In this document: piece after piece, positions 11,853-24,375 of the stretch
How positions within the stretch are numbered: position 1 is the first letter of the stretch
How the letters are laid out: each line of letters begins with the position of its first letter
Assembly (NCBI RefSeq): GCF_030445035.2
Contig: NC_080694.1
Location: 73,981,147 to 74,045,146, forward strand
Source: Dasypus novemcinctus
Taxonomy: Eukaryota > Chordata > Mammalia > Cingulata > Dasypodidae
Length of the DNA: 64,000 bases
Reading direction: 5' to 3'
Translations under genes and position numbers: made by a program
The notes under the pieces: model-generated
The model's database searches: none
The model's input: only the letters and a program-made list of their open reading frames with translations
Told to the model about the DNA's origin: nothing

Positions 11853-12000
11853 TTAATGAAAGTACACAGAACTAGCAATAGAAGGAAACTTCTTCAACAT
11901 GCTTAAGGGCACAATATGAAAAACTCACAGGCAGCATCACATTCAATGTCAAGAGATAGGAAAGTTTCCCCTAAGATTAGGCACAAGACAGGGATGCCCA
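11853..12000 (+). repeat. L1 ORF2 fragment, left of the large nested insertion
   Basis: The landmarks aactagcaatagaaggaaac and ttaggcacaagacagggatg are from the ORF2 reverse transcriptase region. The same L1 continues at 20,230 with the sequence expected next, so the 12,004-20,223 block was inserted into it. Confidence 0.8.
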
Positions 12001-12565
12001 CTGTGGCAGTTTGAAATCATTTTATGAATACCAAAAAGAGAAATATTGTTTTAAACTAGCCATTCCTGTGGAAATCATTAAGAATCCCAAAAAGAGAAAT
12101 ATTAGGTTTTAAACGCACCCATTCCTGTGGGTGTGAGACCCATTTGACTGGATTACATCAGGGGGCGTGATTCACATTGAGTCTCCGCCCTCTTACTGGG
12201 TCTGATGTAAAAGGAGACTTGGAGAATAAAGGGAGCAGGCACTTGATTCTGCAATGTGAGAGTAAGGATTCCTTAAGTACAAAGCCCCCAAGAGGCTGGT
12301 CCAGGGAGCAGCTCAGGAGGAGAGGAGCTGCTGGGTGCCTGAGAGAATAGCTGACCTTGGGAAGGGAGCAGAAGAGTGGAGAACAATAAAGGAGGCCTGG
12401 AAGGAGACAAGTCCTGTGCCTGGTCACTCACAGCTGAGCTCCAGGGGACAGGAGATTCTGGAGGGGAAGGCAGGGAACTTCACAGAGATGGGCGCCATCT
12501 TGCTTCTCCACATGGGAACACACCAGGATCCACAGTAGCTGACTTGGTGAGAAAGCTCCTCTTAT

Positions 12566-13128
12566 TGAAGCAGGCCAGTAAGGTAGGGAATCAATAGATG
12601 GATCTGGAACCTGGCAGAGAGTCCACAAGACATCAATAACCCTCAAGATGTCTGCTAGAAGGCCCTCCGCAAGGTTCTGCCTCTCAGAAGAAGACCTCCT
12701 CTGGAAGCCAGGAGAAGCCCGGGATATTCCCCCAAGGACATTATCATTGGGCCCTCCTGGGAGAGAGATGGGAATAATAAGCAATCAGAATGGTGAGCAG
12801 CTGGAGCTCCTCCCCTTCCATTAGCAAAGGGGTGGATAATTAACAGTTCAAAGAGTGGTGCCAGGCCTGAGTTCACTCTCTTGCCTCTGGACCCCAACTC
12901 TGGCTGCCTTCTCCCCCTCCTGGATCACCGCGCAAGTAAACCTGGGGATTTATAACCTATAATGGGAAACTGTAGCCTGTAAAACAGCCCTCTTTATCAC
13001 TTTTCAGCCCCTTCCTCTCTACCTGGAACCCCTGATCTGATATTTTCTCCCATTTCTCTGCCCTCCCTACCTAAATAAATTACTGGCCTAACTCACCTGA
13101 TGTGTTCTTGAAATTCATTTCTGCAGCA
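12566..13128 (+). repeat. 5' LTR of ERV-A
   Basis: Starts TGAAGCAGGCCAGTAAGG and ends CATTTCTGCAGCA, with the TG...CA ends of LTRs. An aataaattactgg signal near the 3' end is a plausible R-region poly-A signal. Its partner is 19,502-20,063; solo or partial copies lie at 24,376-25,146 (minus) and 26,042-26,140 (plus). Confidence 0.85.
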
Positions 13129-16100
13129 TAACCAAAACTATGGCCTACAACTCTTTTAATGCCTTCCTTTGGCTCTCCATTTTACATGGGTTCACCTACA
13201 AGCCCCCAAAGGATGTAATTCTGGGAGGCAAGGGGCCAGGGCACAGGAATTCTCCACATCCATGCGTGGGCCCAGGCTTGTGAGATCTGACCCCAGCCAG
13301 GATGGCTGGGTGATAGGGCAGTGGCTTAAATCACAGCTCTGCCAAGAGGGAGGTTCCCCAGGAGAGCTCCAGGCCCTACAAACTTCCTATTCAAGCCCTT
13401 TTAGCAGCTGGGGTCTTTGCCCTTGGGCCTGCCTGCTGCTGCCTTCTCCAGCCTCTCCCCTCAGGGACAGTGTGGCAATGGCAGAAAGCCTGTGGGACTT
13501 GCCCCTCCCAGCAGGTCCCTGCCTTTGCAAGCAGCTTTCCTGTCCAACCACAGCCAGCTACCTGGGGGATGAGGTGGGAAGGCAGCAGGTGGAGCCACAA
13601 TGGATCCCATGGGAGTTCCCTTCCCCAGGGGGCCACAGGCCAGGATACCCCTGATCTAACCTGAATCCATTTTCTACCCTCCTACTGCTTGCTACTGAAT
13701 TTCTCTTTACAGGTTTGGGTTAGGATGCTTTGTAAAGTCTTAAAAACTGTGAAAATGGGAAAATACCTTTGCTAGCAAGGAAGCTATTGCCTCAGGTCCC
13801 CAAGGCTGTTAGCTAGGACAATTAAACTCTAACCACTTAATGACCTCTTGAAGGATGGCTTAACTGGGAAACTACCAGACAGTAAAATCATAAAACCAGG
13901 ATAGCTTTAAGAAGCACTAAGAATAGGAAGAAGTTTCTTACCCCTTCTCAAAGGACAGAGCAATATTGAGGAAGGAGCAATATTTGAGGAAGAGGCACTA
14001 TTCAGCTTGGCAGCCTCAGGTTGAAATCTATTCAGCCTGTCTTCCAAGTCCAGAATGCAGCCCTGGGAATGTCCGATGGCAGGGCCTCTGTGATTCCCTG
14101 GGGTGGTGGGAATCAGAGAGCAGCCAAATGTTTCCTGAGATTTAACTCAGGAACTTCTGTTTGGGTCACAGCACAGCCAGTCTCAGATGCTGAAATGGTC
14201 AGGGGTGCCGAGATCCAGAGCAGGAAACTGAATGGCTCCCATTCCTTGGGCCCATCCACTCAGACAGCAGCCAAATATCCCCTGAGAGATGGACATCTCA
14301 GGGGCTTTGATTTGGGGCCACTGCTTGTCTCCCACCAACTTGGCTTTGGTGCACTGATCTGACCACCAGAGGAAGTATCACATATCCCCCAGCCCACAGG
14401 CATGCCTGTCAGCCAGCAGGCTCTGAAAATTGAAATTCTCAGAACACGGGGACAGAGCATCACCTCCAGATTATGTGGAGTGGTGAATGTTTTAGTCAAC
14501 TAGGATTCTGGGATGCCAGCTAAGTCAACTAAAAAGGTGCTTCTTTGTTCTTCCTAGAATAATGGGCATGGTCTCTAGCCCACCAGTAAACTCCCCACAG
14601 GAGTCTCTTCTCAGGAATCAGGAAATTCTACCTACTGCTGGTCCATGTGGCAACAGTAGAGCTGAGAGCAGCCTCTGTATAGGACCCTGAATTCCAGTTA
14701 AACCAGCGTAAGAAAAGAGAACAGGTAGATCTGAGGCCCAGAAACCTCATGCCATGTCTCCTTAAAGAAATGAGAAAATAAACCTCAAACTCCAACTAAC
14801 TTCCTTTTAGAAACAGCCTTCTGAGCTTAACCTCAGTTGTGCCTATAAAAGGTGTGAATAGTAATCAAGATTTTAAAAACCTCTCGTGCCATCAGTTAAG
14901 ATTGAAGAGTTCCTAGAAATGCTAAAGATATAAAATTCTCTCCTGTTTTTTTTTAAGATTTATTTATTTATTTAATTCCCCCCCCCCCCCCGGTTGTCTG
15001 TTCTCTGTGTCTATTTGCTGCGTCTTGTTTCTTTGTCCTCTTCTGCTGTGGTCAGTGGCACAGGAAGTGTGGGCGGCACCATTCCTGGGCAGGCTGCACT
15101 TTCTTTTGCACTGGGTGGCTCTCCTTACGGGTGCACTCCTTGTGCGTGGGGCTCCTCTATGCAGGAGACACCCCTGCATGGGACGGCACTCCTTGCGTGC
15201 ATCAGCACTGCTCATGGGCCAGCTCCACACGGGTCAAGGAGGCCCGGGGTTTGAACCGCGGACCTCCCATGTGGTAGACAAACGCCCTAACCACTGGGCC
15301 AAGTCCGTTTTCCCTCTCTCCTGTTTTAATCTGTGGTCTACTAGGTGTTCACCTTTAAAATCTGTGTTTAACTTTGTCAGTTTGCTTATGCCTAGGAAAT
15401 CAGATTTGGGGTTCACCTGTTACAAACTGGATAACAGTGAAAGGTGATCTAAAAATAAGTTTTTAAATGTTAATACAGTCTTGCAGTAAGTTTAATGTAT
15501 AAATCACAAGTAGAATTTATTTAATTGACAGAAAAGCAGAGAAACTTAACAAAGTTGTTACTGATACAATTCTGTGGCTTAGTAAAGGCACCCAATTCAC
15601 CTTAAAGGAAAAACTTACTAGAAAGTGTAGCTAAGAGTTAAGACCATTTATAGATGCCTTTATATTATAGAACAGCAGAAGGATAATAACTGCAGTCATA
15701 TTTGGCAAGAGTTTGCATAAACCTACTATTGTAAATGTAAATTCTAAATTGACCTTACCTTCATTTATGGTCATTTCAAGCTTAGCCTCACCCCTTGACT
15801 TTGCTTATGGTTATTTCATAACAGCTTCTGCCCCTATGGCTCAGCAGAAAGCAAACTTGAGACATCCTTGTCTCCTCTCCTTCTGGTAGTAGTGACCCTG
15901 TTTTCTCTCATGGCTCCAAGTATAGACTAAATTGCTGCCTGGTGGAATTCTTGACCCTTGGATTGAATATCCAGTCTTCCATTCCAGCGGCTGCCATAGT
16001 CCTGTTATCTCTGAGGACTGGGAAGTGAAGGAAGCCTCCTGCCTTGACTGTCAGGGTTCCTAAGACTGGCAATTCATGAGAGAAACCAGTTTCCCTGAGG

Positions 16101-17780
16101 TTTTGATAGCCTCAGTGAATATCCATAGAATTAGTCTTGCTCATCCAAAGTCTGCTATAGTCAAAGTTAAATATAAAGCTCTGAAGCAAAGGGAAAATTG
16201 TAAGAAAGCATTGGGGACATTTTGGTTATAAGCCATTAATCAAGGAACAAAATTCTTGTGCAAAGCTGTACGGCCATAGTATAAATTAGAGGGAAAAAGC
16301 CTTCAGGAAGATCTTTCAAGTGTTGTTTTACAGTTGAACTTGTTTTGTAAACGAATGAAAATTTTAAGTAACTAAATTGTGCTTCTGTGTCAAACCATTG
16401 ATGTCTGCCTATTTGCTCAGTGTATATCTTCATACATTGGGATGATAATATCATATTAACAAATCTAAATTCATATTTAATGAAATTAATTTAAAGAAAT
16501 GTAGATCTTCCCTCTTTTAAATGAATGAAGTAAATTCCATTGGTTCCTAATTGTAATCTAAGGTAAATTAACCGGTCTATGTGGTTGTGGTTAATTTTAA
16601 AGAGTTTGAAAGGCCACCTTCTGAACTGAAGTATTTGAATGGTTAGTTCTAATGAGACATTGTTAGCTAGAAACATAAATTGATATTAATGGCAAAAAGT
16701 GACTTCATATCAGTGAAATCTTTCTGGAAGTCACCTCAGTGTGCATCTTCAAGGGGTGGTAATGAAAAATTACCTTGATTCCATTGGGATTCTTCAGTTT
16801 TCATTGAAAAAAAATTGAAAAGGTAGTTTTTCCTCTACTACTAAAGTAAAATAGCTGCTAATTAATGTATTCATGGTAAAAATGTAAAAGTAAGAAGTAA
16901 AGTATTAAAAATTAAGTTCATTCAATATGCAACACATTGCATTGGAAATGTTTAAAAAGTGTATAAAAGTCAAGAGGTAGACTTCAGCACCGTCAAACTC
17001 TACTGTGCTTTCAAGCCAGGCCAACAATACACTGCAGGTTGCCTCTCCATTTGAGTTATTGGCTACATTGGTCACTGACCCCTAAAACAATAAAGATATC
17101 TACTGCATCTCTGGTTGTGCTCCTGAAGTCAATGGAAACTACATTGCAGTTTCAAACTCCTGCAGCAGCCAACAATGGCTCAATACAGCAAAATGTACCA
17201 AAGATTTTGCCTCCAGACTGGCACTGTTTCATAGTGCTAAAGGGCACTATGCACCAAGCCAGTGGACTACTGGAACCTACCTTCCTAGCTTCTCTCTAGG
17301 GTCAACAGTGCTGCAGCTTGCTGGCTGCATTGAAAAAACAAAACCAGTGGAGCAATGATCACCAGAGTGCTATGAGTAGAACTTAAACATATCTCACATT
17401 ATGGTCTGCTCCCATGGAGAAGTAACATATAAGGTATTACAAATCTGGAATTTATACTATTAATCGCAACTCAAAGAGAAACTTATGCACTGAGTAGTAC
17501 ATTAATTAGTATTAAGTGCTGTACCTATATCCTACTCTAGATATATGCCTGATATTGTAGTGATATCTTTTTTATTCAAGATCATGTGCAGAGGGACATT
17601 GAATGTGTTAAAAGTCCTTGTGAACTTTATTTTCTCAGTAATCAATGAACATATCGAGAAGATAAAGAAATGGCCATCTTACCTGAGAGCAGTGCCTTTT
17701 AATTAAAAAATTCAGCAAACTACCTTGGGAGCCACCTCTCACAGTCTTCATGCCACACCAGATGAAGGATGTGCTTGAGG
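13129..17780 (+). pseudogene. ERV-A internal region, unreadable leader/gag zone
   Basis: No retroviral protein can be followed here. From about 13.7 to 16.5 kb (leaving out the SINE) the sequence parallels ERV-C at about 60.2-61.9 kb in the same orientation, with shared landmarks such as cattatagaacagcagaagg-type and ccttaccttcatttatggtc blocks. The shared segment shows that the two proviruses are related inside despite unlike LTRs. Confidence 0.6.
14950..15314 (-). repeat. DAS-like SINE inside ERV-A
   Basis: A minus-strand copy with a poly-T/atttattt start, a C15 run and a ccactgggccaagtccg end. It is flanked by tctctcctgtttt at 14,937-14,949 and 15,315-15,327, so it inserted after the provirus. 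Confidence 0.9.
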
Positions 17781-17789
17781 CCAGGGGCC

Positions 17790-18895
17790 ACCAGTGGCTC
17801 ACAGGTAGCTGGTTAATCAATACCAGGATCAATTACTAGACACCCCAGAGGTGCAGATAAGTGTGTGTCAGACTCTTAACCCAGCCACCCTCCTACCAGT
17901 AGAGGGCCCAAATTCAGATCCTGAGAAGCCCCTTCTCCACTCTTGCCTTAAAACTCTTAACCAAAACTACTCAAGCTAGATTTAAAAGAGAGCCTCTTGT
18001 GAACCCAAACACTGAATGGTTCATAGATGGAAGCAGTTTTATTAAGGAAGGAATTAAAAAGGCAGGTTATGCAGTGGTTTCTCAAGCTGAAACTGTAGAG
18101 GCCAAAGTTCATCCCCCCAGAAGACAGAGCTGATTGCCCTCACCTGAAGTTTAAAGCTAGCAGCCTGGAAATGGGCTAATATTTACACAGATTCTAAGTA
18201 TGCTTTCCCTGTCCTTCATACTCACTTTGCTGTATAGCAAATGAGGCTTGCTTACTAATAGTAGGTCACCTATTAAGCACAGGCAAGAAATCCTAGACTT
18301 CCTAAAAGCCATAGTGTTACCTCAGGAAATAGCAGTTATGCACTGTCCAGGGCATCAGAAGACAGACAGTGCTATAGCAAAGGGAAATGCTCGAGCTGAC
18401 ACAGCTGCTAAAATGGCAGCACAAACCCAGGTTTCCCCCCTACACCTTATTCCAGCACCTGTACCAGTACTTGAAGTTCCACAGTATACCCAGGATAAAC
18501 CAACCAGGGCAGCTATCCTGGGATTCACCCTGGAAGCTGACGGGCAGCTTGTTAAAGATACTCAAGTCTACCTGCCTGGAGCAGTGTAATGGAAAGTTCT
18601 TCTTGGACTTCACCAAGCCACTCCTCTAGGGAAGGATGCCCCAACCAGCTTAACCAAGTGAGTTTTCAAAAGACAAAGCCTGGAGAAGAGAGTCAAAGAA
18701 ATTACGAGGAGTTGCTCAATTAGAGCCAAAATGTAAAGAACTTTACTCTGTTGTTCTGATCACTCCCACAGCTATTAAAGTTAAAGGAATGTCCAGCTTA
18801 GTGCACAAATCCCAAGTGAAGCCAGCTGCCCCAGAAAGTGCCAGGTCGCCAGAAGTACCTGGCAGGATGTACAAATGCCAGTCATTGGATGGCCT
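17790..18895 (+). pseudogene. ERV-A pol remnant: RNase H and integrase C-terminus
   Basis: Before 17,990 short frames carry the RT-connection (a TPEVQ...LNPATLLP-type stretch). 18,005-18,590 carries RNase H, including a WFIDGSS start with the catalytic Asp and a HCPGHQK block. A stop breaks the frame near 18,130. The sequence then jumps to the integrase C-terminal end (18,640-18,890). The zinc finger and DDE core of integrase are therefore missing. It resembles gammaretrovirus/class I ERV pol and is not functional. Confidence 0.8.
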
Positions 18896-18899
18896 GAAA

Positions 18900-19500
18900 T
18901 ACCTCTTCAAGAGAATAAGCTAAATAGTGTCTGTGTCAGAGTCAGCTGTTCCTCTAACCCTAACCCAAATGCCTATTGCTAGGGGGAAGGCAAACCAGAC
19001 CTTGTCTGCTTTCAACTCCTTTAACTTAACTAAAAGGGCAATGCCCCTTCCCATTCTTCTCCCCTACCATAAGAACTGAAATAGGCAATTTATACCTAAC
19101 TCCATTGTCTATTGCAATTTCTCTCTAGAGTTCACCAGCAACATAAAATAACTCAAGGAAGAATACTGTTTCCCACCAACTTTGGGAAAATGCAGCCTGT
19201 GCAGGCACCTGACCTTTTCTATTTCTGTGGTCCAATATCTTTTTAGTGGGACCATACAGCTTCACAATTCTAATTAAGTCTATTTCTTCCAGAATCAACA
19301 TCTTGTTTGCCATATGAGGATTTCATCCAGCTTCACCCAGGATGCCAGATCCATCTTCCTCTGAGATAGAAGAGCAGGAGCGTTTTACACCTTGTCAGGT
19401 AGGGCCTACTGCCCCTAGCCAGCAGGAAGTAGCTATGAAGAATGATCATCTCCCTTCAGGAACCCTTTAAGATTAAAGGTTTAAAGGCTCTGAAGGGGTA
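18900..19500 (+). other. ERV-A 3' internal end
   Basis: This follows the pol end directly and should hold env, but no SU or TM motif is visible, so env is largely deleted. A purine-rich tgaaggggtaaaga just before 19,502 may be the polypurine tract. Confidence 0.5.
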
Positions 19501-19501
19501 A

Positions 19502-20063
19502 AGAAGCAGGCTAGTAAGATAGGGAATTAATAGATGGATCTGGAACCTGGCAGAGAGTCCAGGTGACACCAATAACCCCCAAAAAGGCTGCTGGAAAGCC
19601 CTCCCCAAGATTCTGCCACTCAGAAGAAGACTTCCTCCAGAAGCCAGAAGAAGCCCCAGATATTCCCCAAGGGCTTTATCATTGGGCCCTCCTGGGAGAC
19701 TGATGGGAGAAACAAACAATCAAAATGGTGAACAGCTGGAGCTCCTCCCCTTCCATAACCAATGGGGTGGGATAATTACCAGTTCAAAGAGTGTGCCAGG
19801 CCTGAGTTGGCTCTTGTGACCCTGTACTCAGACTCTGGCTGCCTTCTCCCTGCCTTGGATCACCATGCAAGTAAACCAGGGGATTTATAACCTATCATGG
19901 GAAATTGTAGCCTATAAATCAGCCCTCTTTATCACTTTTCAGCCCCTTCCCCTCTACCTGGGACTCCTGGTCTGTTATTTTCTCCCATTTCTCTTCCCTC
20001 CCTAACTAAATAAATTACTGACTGAACTCATGTGAGGTGTTCTTGAAATTCATTTCTGCAGCA
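19502..20063 (+). repeat. 3' LTR of ERV-A
   Basis: 562 bases matching the 5' LTR along their whole length. The first base is changed (agaagcagg, not tgaagcagg). It ends CATTTCTGCAGCA. The bases outside the two LTRs (ttat / cagt) do not form a duplication. Confidence 0.85.
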
Positions 20064-20229
20064 CAGTCAAAGAACCTAAATAAAATCTGGTAACATTATG
20101 ATCCCTTGATTGGACTTTTAACAGTCTTGGAACTGTGAGCTTTTACCCCAAATACATACACTTTATATAAGTCAAGGCTTTTCTGGTACTTTGCATCGGC
20201 AGCCCATTGGGAAATTAAAACAACCACTG

Positions 20230-20975
20230 CCACCACTCTTACTCAGTATTGTGCTGGAAGTTCTAGCTGGAGCAACTAGACAAGAAGCAGCAATAAAAGG
20301 CCTCCAATTGTAAAGGAAGATGCAAAATATTCCCTATTTGCAGAAGACGTGATCCTATACAGAGAAAATACTGAAAAGTCTACAATAGCCATTAGATATA
20401 ATAAATGAATTCAGCAAAGTGGCAGGGTAAAAGATCAAAAGACAAAATATCTGTAGTCTCTATGTACTAGTACTGAGCAATATAAAGAGAAAATCAAGAA
20501 AAAATTTCATTAACAATAGCAAGAAAAAGAATCAAATATCTATAAATGAATTTACCCAGGTATGTAGTGAAATTGTGCACACAAAAAAATCTACAAAACA
20601 TTGTTGGAAAAAAACAGAGAAGATATAAATAAATGGAAAAATATTCCCTGTTAATGACTGGAGGACCAAATGCTGTTAAGATGACAATTCTAACCAAAAC
20701 AATTTACACTTTCAACACAATCCCAATAAAAATTCTAATGGCCTTCTTTGCAGAAATGGAAAAGCCAATCATCAAGTTTATATGGAAGGATAAGAGGACC
20801 CAAATAGCCAAAACATCTTGAAAAAGAAGAATGAAGTTTGAGGACTCACATTTCCTACTTTTAAACTTATTACAAAGCTACAGTTATCAAATCAGTGCAG
20901 TCCTAGTACAAGGACAGAAATATCGACAAATGGAACAGAATTGAGAGTTCAAAAATCAACCCTCCTATCTATGGC
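20230..20975 (+). repeat. L1 ORF2/3' remnant resuming after the nested insertion
   Basis: Landmarks such as attgtgctggaagttctagc, aaaatattccctgttaatga and tttatatggaaggataagag follow L1 ORF2 order directly from 12,000. Stops are frequent. The element continues at 21,391 after another SINE. Confidence 0.85.
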
Positions 20976-20987
20976 CAATTAATTTTT

Positions 20988-21377
20988 TAAAACGATTTAT
21001 ATTATTGATTTCTCTCCCCTTTCCCCCCATTGTCTGTGCTCTATGTCCATTTGCTGTGCATTCTTCTGTGTCTACTTGCATTATCCAGTGGCACTGGGAA
21101 ACTGCATCTCTTTTTTGTTGCGTCATCTTGTTGCATCAGCTCTCCCTGTGCAGAGCACCTCTCCTGGACAATCTGTGGTTTTTTCATGTGGGGCAGCTCT
21201 CCTTCTGGGGTACACTCCTTGCGCATGTGGGTGCCCCTGCATGGCATGGCACTCCTTGTGTGTGGCAGCACTGCGTGTGGTCCAGCTTATCACATGGGTG
21301 AGGAGGCCCTGGGGATGGAACCCTGGACCCTCCATCTGGTAGGCAGATGTTCTATCAGTTGAGCCATGTCTGCTTCC
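20988..21377 (-). repeat. DAS-like SINE inside L1
   Basis: A minus-strand copy flanked by ccaattaattttt at 20,975-20,987 and 21,378-21,390. It carries several overlapping open frames of about 75-110 codons that are SINE sequence, not genes. Confidence 0.9.
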
Positions 21378-21390
21378 CCAATTAATTTTT

Positions 21391-21795
21391 GACAAGGCTG
21401 TCATATCCACTCAATTGGGAGAGAATATTCTCTTCATGAAATTGTTCTGGGTAAACTGGATACTTATATGTCAGAAAATGAAGGTCCACCCCTACCTCAC
21501 ACTATATGTAGATATTAAGTCAAAAGACCTAAATATAAGGAAAATAACTATAAAACTTGTAAAAGAAAACAGGGAAGTATCTTTAGGACTTTGTGTTAGG
21601 CATTGGTTTCTTAGACTTTCCACTCAAAGCATGAGCAACAGAAGAGAAAAATAGACAAATTTAAAGCTTTTGTGCAGCAAAGGGGTTTAGCATCAGTTAA
21701 GGAGACAATCTACAGAATGGAAGGAAATATTTCAAAATTGCACATCTCATAGGGCTAATATCATGATTAAAGAGCTCCTAAGCTCAATAACAAAA
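21391..21795 (+). repeat. L1 ORF2 3' end
   Basis: The landmarks gacaaggctgtcatatccac and ggaagtatctttaggacttt belong to the distal part of ORF2. The L1 runs up to the RUFY3 pseudogene. Confidence 0.75.
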
Positions 21796-21799
21796 ATAC

Positions 21800-22895
21800 A
21801 AATGAGCTGCCCCCAGGGGCCCGAGTTCCAGGTGGGGGCTGCAGTGTGGGGCTGCAGCAGGAGGGGCTTTGAAGAGGAGGAGGAGGGAAAGGGGCTGCAC
21901 CTGGGTGGCTGTGGCCCAGGGGGAAGGTGGTGGTGCCAATGCCCACATCCCCTGCCCCCCTGTCCACCCCCAGCCAGGTCACAGAGGCAGAGGAAGGACT
22001 TAGCCTGGTGAGACCCCCAGTGCACTGCAGGCATGGAGAGCTGAGAAGAGCTACAGTGGGTGGTGGGAAGCAGCGTCCTGATCCCTGGATGGCTACTGAA
22101 TGTGTCCACCTGACCAAAGGGCCAAGCCGGGCAGCGAGGGCTTGGCTGAGCCAGCCCTGGACCTGGGGAGGATCTGATCTGACTATGCTCCTCTCCAGGA
22201 GTTCTTCTGGTGATGGCGCCCCACCTGGAACACAGCTTGAAAGACAAGAACGCTTTTCTTGGACAAAACAAACTGTAGGAAAGCTTGTTCCAGGAGCTGC
22301 AGAGGAAGCAGTAGGTATTAAGGTCTCCCAGGACTGAAGATGCCAGGAGGCAGAGGAAGAGCCTGGCTTCATTTGGATCAATGCAAAAGAAACTCCCAGA
22401 GTGTATGAAAGCTGTGATTAATGAAAAGGAACTTCTCATGAATCCTACGAGCCCAGCGCCCTCATGGTGGAAGAAGGAGCTCTAAATGCTGGTCCCTCTT
22501 AATACATTGATGCCGATATCTGTGTGAAAGGAGAAGGTTTGGACGCCCAGATGCAGTTTCAGGTGTTTCGATGTATCGTGAGCATGGGAGCAGCAGGGAA
22601 GGCATGAAGGAGATGGTCAGTTTCCTGCAACTCTGACCAGAACAACGAGGTAGAAGAGCTCCATGGACATCTCAGTGCTCCATAAACAACCTCCAGGTGA
22701 AAGTGGATGCTTTAGGAAACTCCAGCACTAAACTGACAGGGGAGCTTGCAGTTTTAAGTAATAGGGTTATTACCTTGCAAGAAGAAATGGAACCAGTTAA
22801 AGAAGAAGCTCCTACATAGCAGAATCCAATCGGAAGGGCCCTAAGCAAGACAGGACTTCAGAAGGGCAAGCACTGGGAGAAGCAAGAAAGCATTT
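21800..22895 (+). pseudogene. RUFY3: RUFY3 processed pseudogene, 5' part only
   Basis: RUFY3 is a RUN-domain neuronal adaptor. Several frames together follow its N-terminal half without introns: the region around the start (atgcccacatcccctg), the RUN-domain stretch around 22,190-22,420 (FLGQNK, CMKAVINEKELL) and the coiled-coil start (NNLQVKVDALGNSSTKLTGE, TLQEEME) at 22,680-22,800. It then stops near EARKHL at about 22,890. There are many stops and frameshifts. No poly-A tail or 3' UTR is seen, so it was 3'-truncated or later cut by the neighbouring provirus. Identification is from recall of RUFY3; RUFY1/2 fit less well. Confidence 0.8.
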
Positions 22896-23139
22896 GTTAG
22901 AGGCTCCCCCTTACAAGGTTTGCAAGGATTAACCATTCATGGACCCTGACTCAGCTCCCCGTGACTTAAATCCAAGAAGGCACCTCCAGCCCTAACCGCC
23001 TGGCCACAGCCTGTGGGCGAGGAGCAGCCCATCCCCTCTCATGGTAAACAGAGTGGAGCAGACAAGGGCCTCCACCCTCTCCAGGCCCAGGTGCCGCCCA
23101 CCCCTCCCTCATTCCTAGCCCCCCCCCCACCTCCCCCCC

Positions 23140-23382
23140 CCCCGGCCATTTGGCCACAGGTGTACGGTTTCCCACCTACTGATGTGCCATGTAAAGTCAG
23201 ACCCCCACCCTCCAGGGGTGGGCAGAAGTCTCTCTTCAGACCCCCACCATGCCATCGGGGGCAGGCTGAAGTCTAATCTTCAGACCCCCTCAGTTGGGAG
23301 AGCTTCCCCATAAACCTCCTGCCTGCAATCATCGTCAGCATCTGCGTCCCAGTAAGCACCGTTTCTCCCCGTTTCTCTAACA
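23140..23382 (+). repeat. Possible 5' LTR end of ERV-B
   Basis: A cataaacctcctgcctgca segment and a gtttctccccgtttctctaaca end at 23,382 resemble the R/U5 end of class I ERV LTRs. Gag-like sequence follows. Imperfect direct repeats around cagacccccac are present. The LTR's left edge is not visible. Confidence 0.4.
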
Positions 23383-24375
23383 TTTGAGTCTGGGGTCACA
23401 TTGAGGCTGATCGATTGGTGAGGAATTTCCATCCTGCTGCTGCCAGGAGAGCCCACCCAGTACCAGACACAGAATCACAGCTGTGTGAGTCAAGGGTTTT
23501 TTCCACCAGAGGATGGAGGATCCTTCTCTCTTTCTCTCTCTCTCTCTGCACCTACACCTTCACCCTCCATCCCCACTTCCACGCCCCATCACCACCACCT
23601 TCTGAACCCCATCTTCCTCTGTGTCACCTTCTCCCCCTCCTCTCCCCTCACACTCGATCACGAGGACCATGCCCCTCCCCTCCCCACTGCTACCCCCACC
23701 TCTATCCATGCAAAGCCTGCCCTTCTCCCCCTCTTAGCTCTAGAGACTCAACCCCTCTTACCTTTGAGAGGTAGCAGGAGCTGGAGGAACAGCTAAGGTA
23801 CACGCTCCTTTCTCACTCTCAGGTTTGAGTCAAATAGGAAGCAGGTTAGGATCTTTTCTGAGAAGCTGCCACAGCCATTAAGGAATTAACACCTCATTCA
23901 CTCCTGTGACCTCACCCATCAGGACACTTACGTTACCATTACTTCCTCAACTACTCCAGAGGGAAAAACCGCATTGGGCTGCAGCTACCACTTTTGCAGA
24001 TGCCATGCACACCCCAGACCCCAATAGACACCTGCGGGCCCCACTGCAGCTCCCACCACTAACCCCTGGGGTGACCAAGCAGGCTGCACCGACCTTGCTC
24101 CATGACCATTACTTAACCCGCCCAGTGGAAGGATGAAGAAGGCTGCCCTCGAGGCAGTTAATTAGGATAAAATTTGAGATCTCCAGGAACCTGATGAAAA
24201 TCCAGCTGCCTGCAGGAATAAGTTAACCGAGTCTCTCCTCAAGTATACTAATTTAGGTCCTGACTCATTCTGGTCAGCTGTGCTCACACACTCGCTTCAT
24301 CCCTTAATCTTATTCTGATATTAGAAAGAAACTACATAGGTTAGTGTTACCGGATTTTGTCTAGGTTCTTGACTA

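Larger units (their letters stand above)
12566..20063 (+). mobile_element. ERV-A, gammaretrovirus-like provirus with two LTRs
   Basis: Two direct ~560 bp LTRs bound about 6.4 kb of internal sequence. The only clear coding trace is the pol RT-connection/RNase H and integrase end at about 17.8-18.9 kb, which is of gammaretrovirus type. A minus-strand SINE lies at 14,950-15,314. The rest of gag, pol and env is deleted or unreadable. A by-eye count over the first ~200 aligned LTR bases gives about one mismatch in eight, so the insertion is old. No convincing primer-binding site follows the 5' LTR. Confidence 0.8.
12004..20223 (+). mobile_element. Composite insertion: host repeat carrying provirus ERV-A
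   Basis: The block is flanked by the 6-base repeat ccactg (11,998-12,003 and 20,224-20,229), which fits a target-site duplication. Its outer parts (12,004-12,565 and 20,064-20,223) belong to a repeat beginning tgg/tgtggcagtttgaaat and ending near gcatcggcagcccattgggaa. Provirus ERV-A lies within. The left part has an internal duplication around aaagagaaatatt. I do not recognise the outer repeat's family. Confidence 0.65.
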
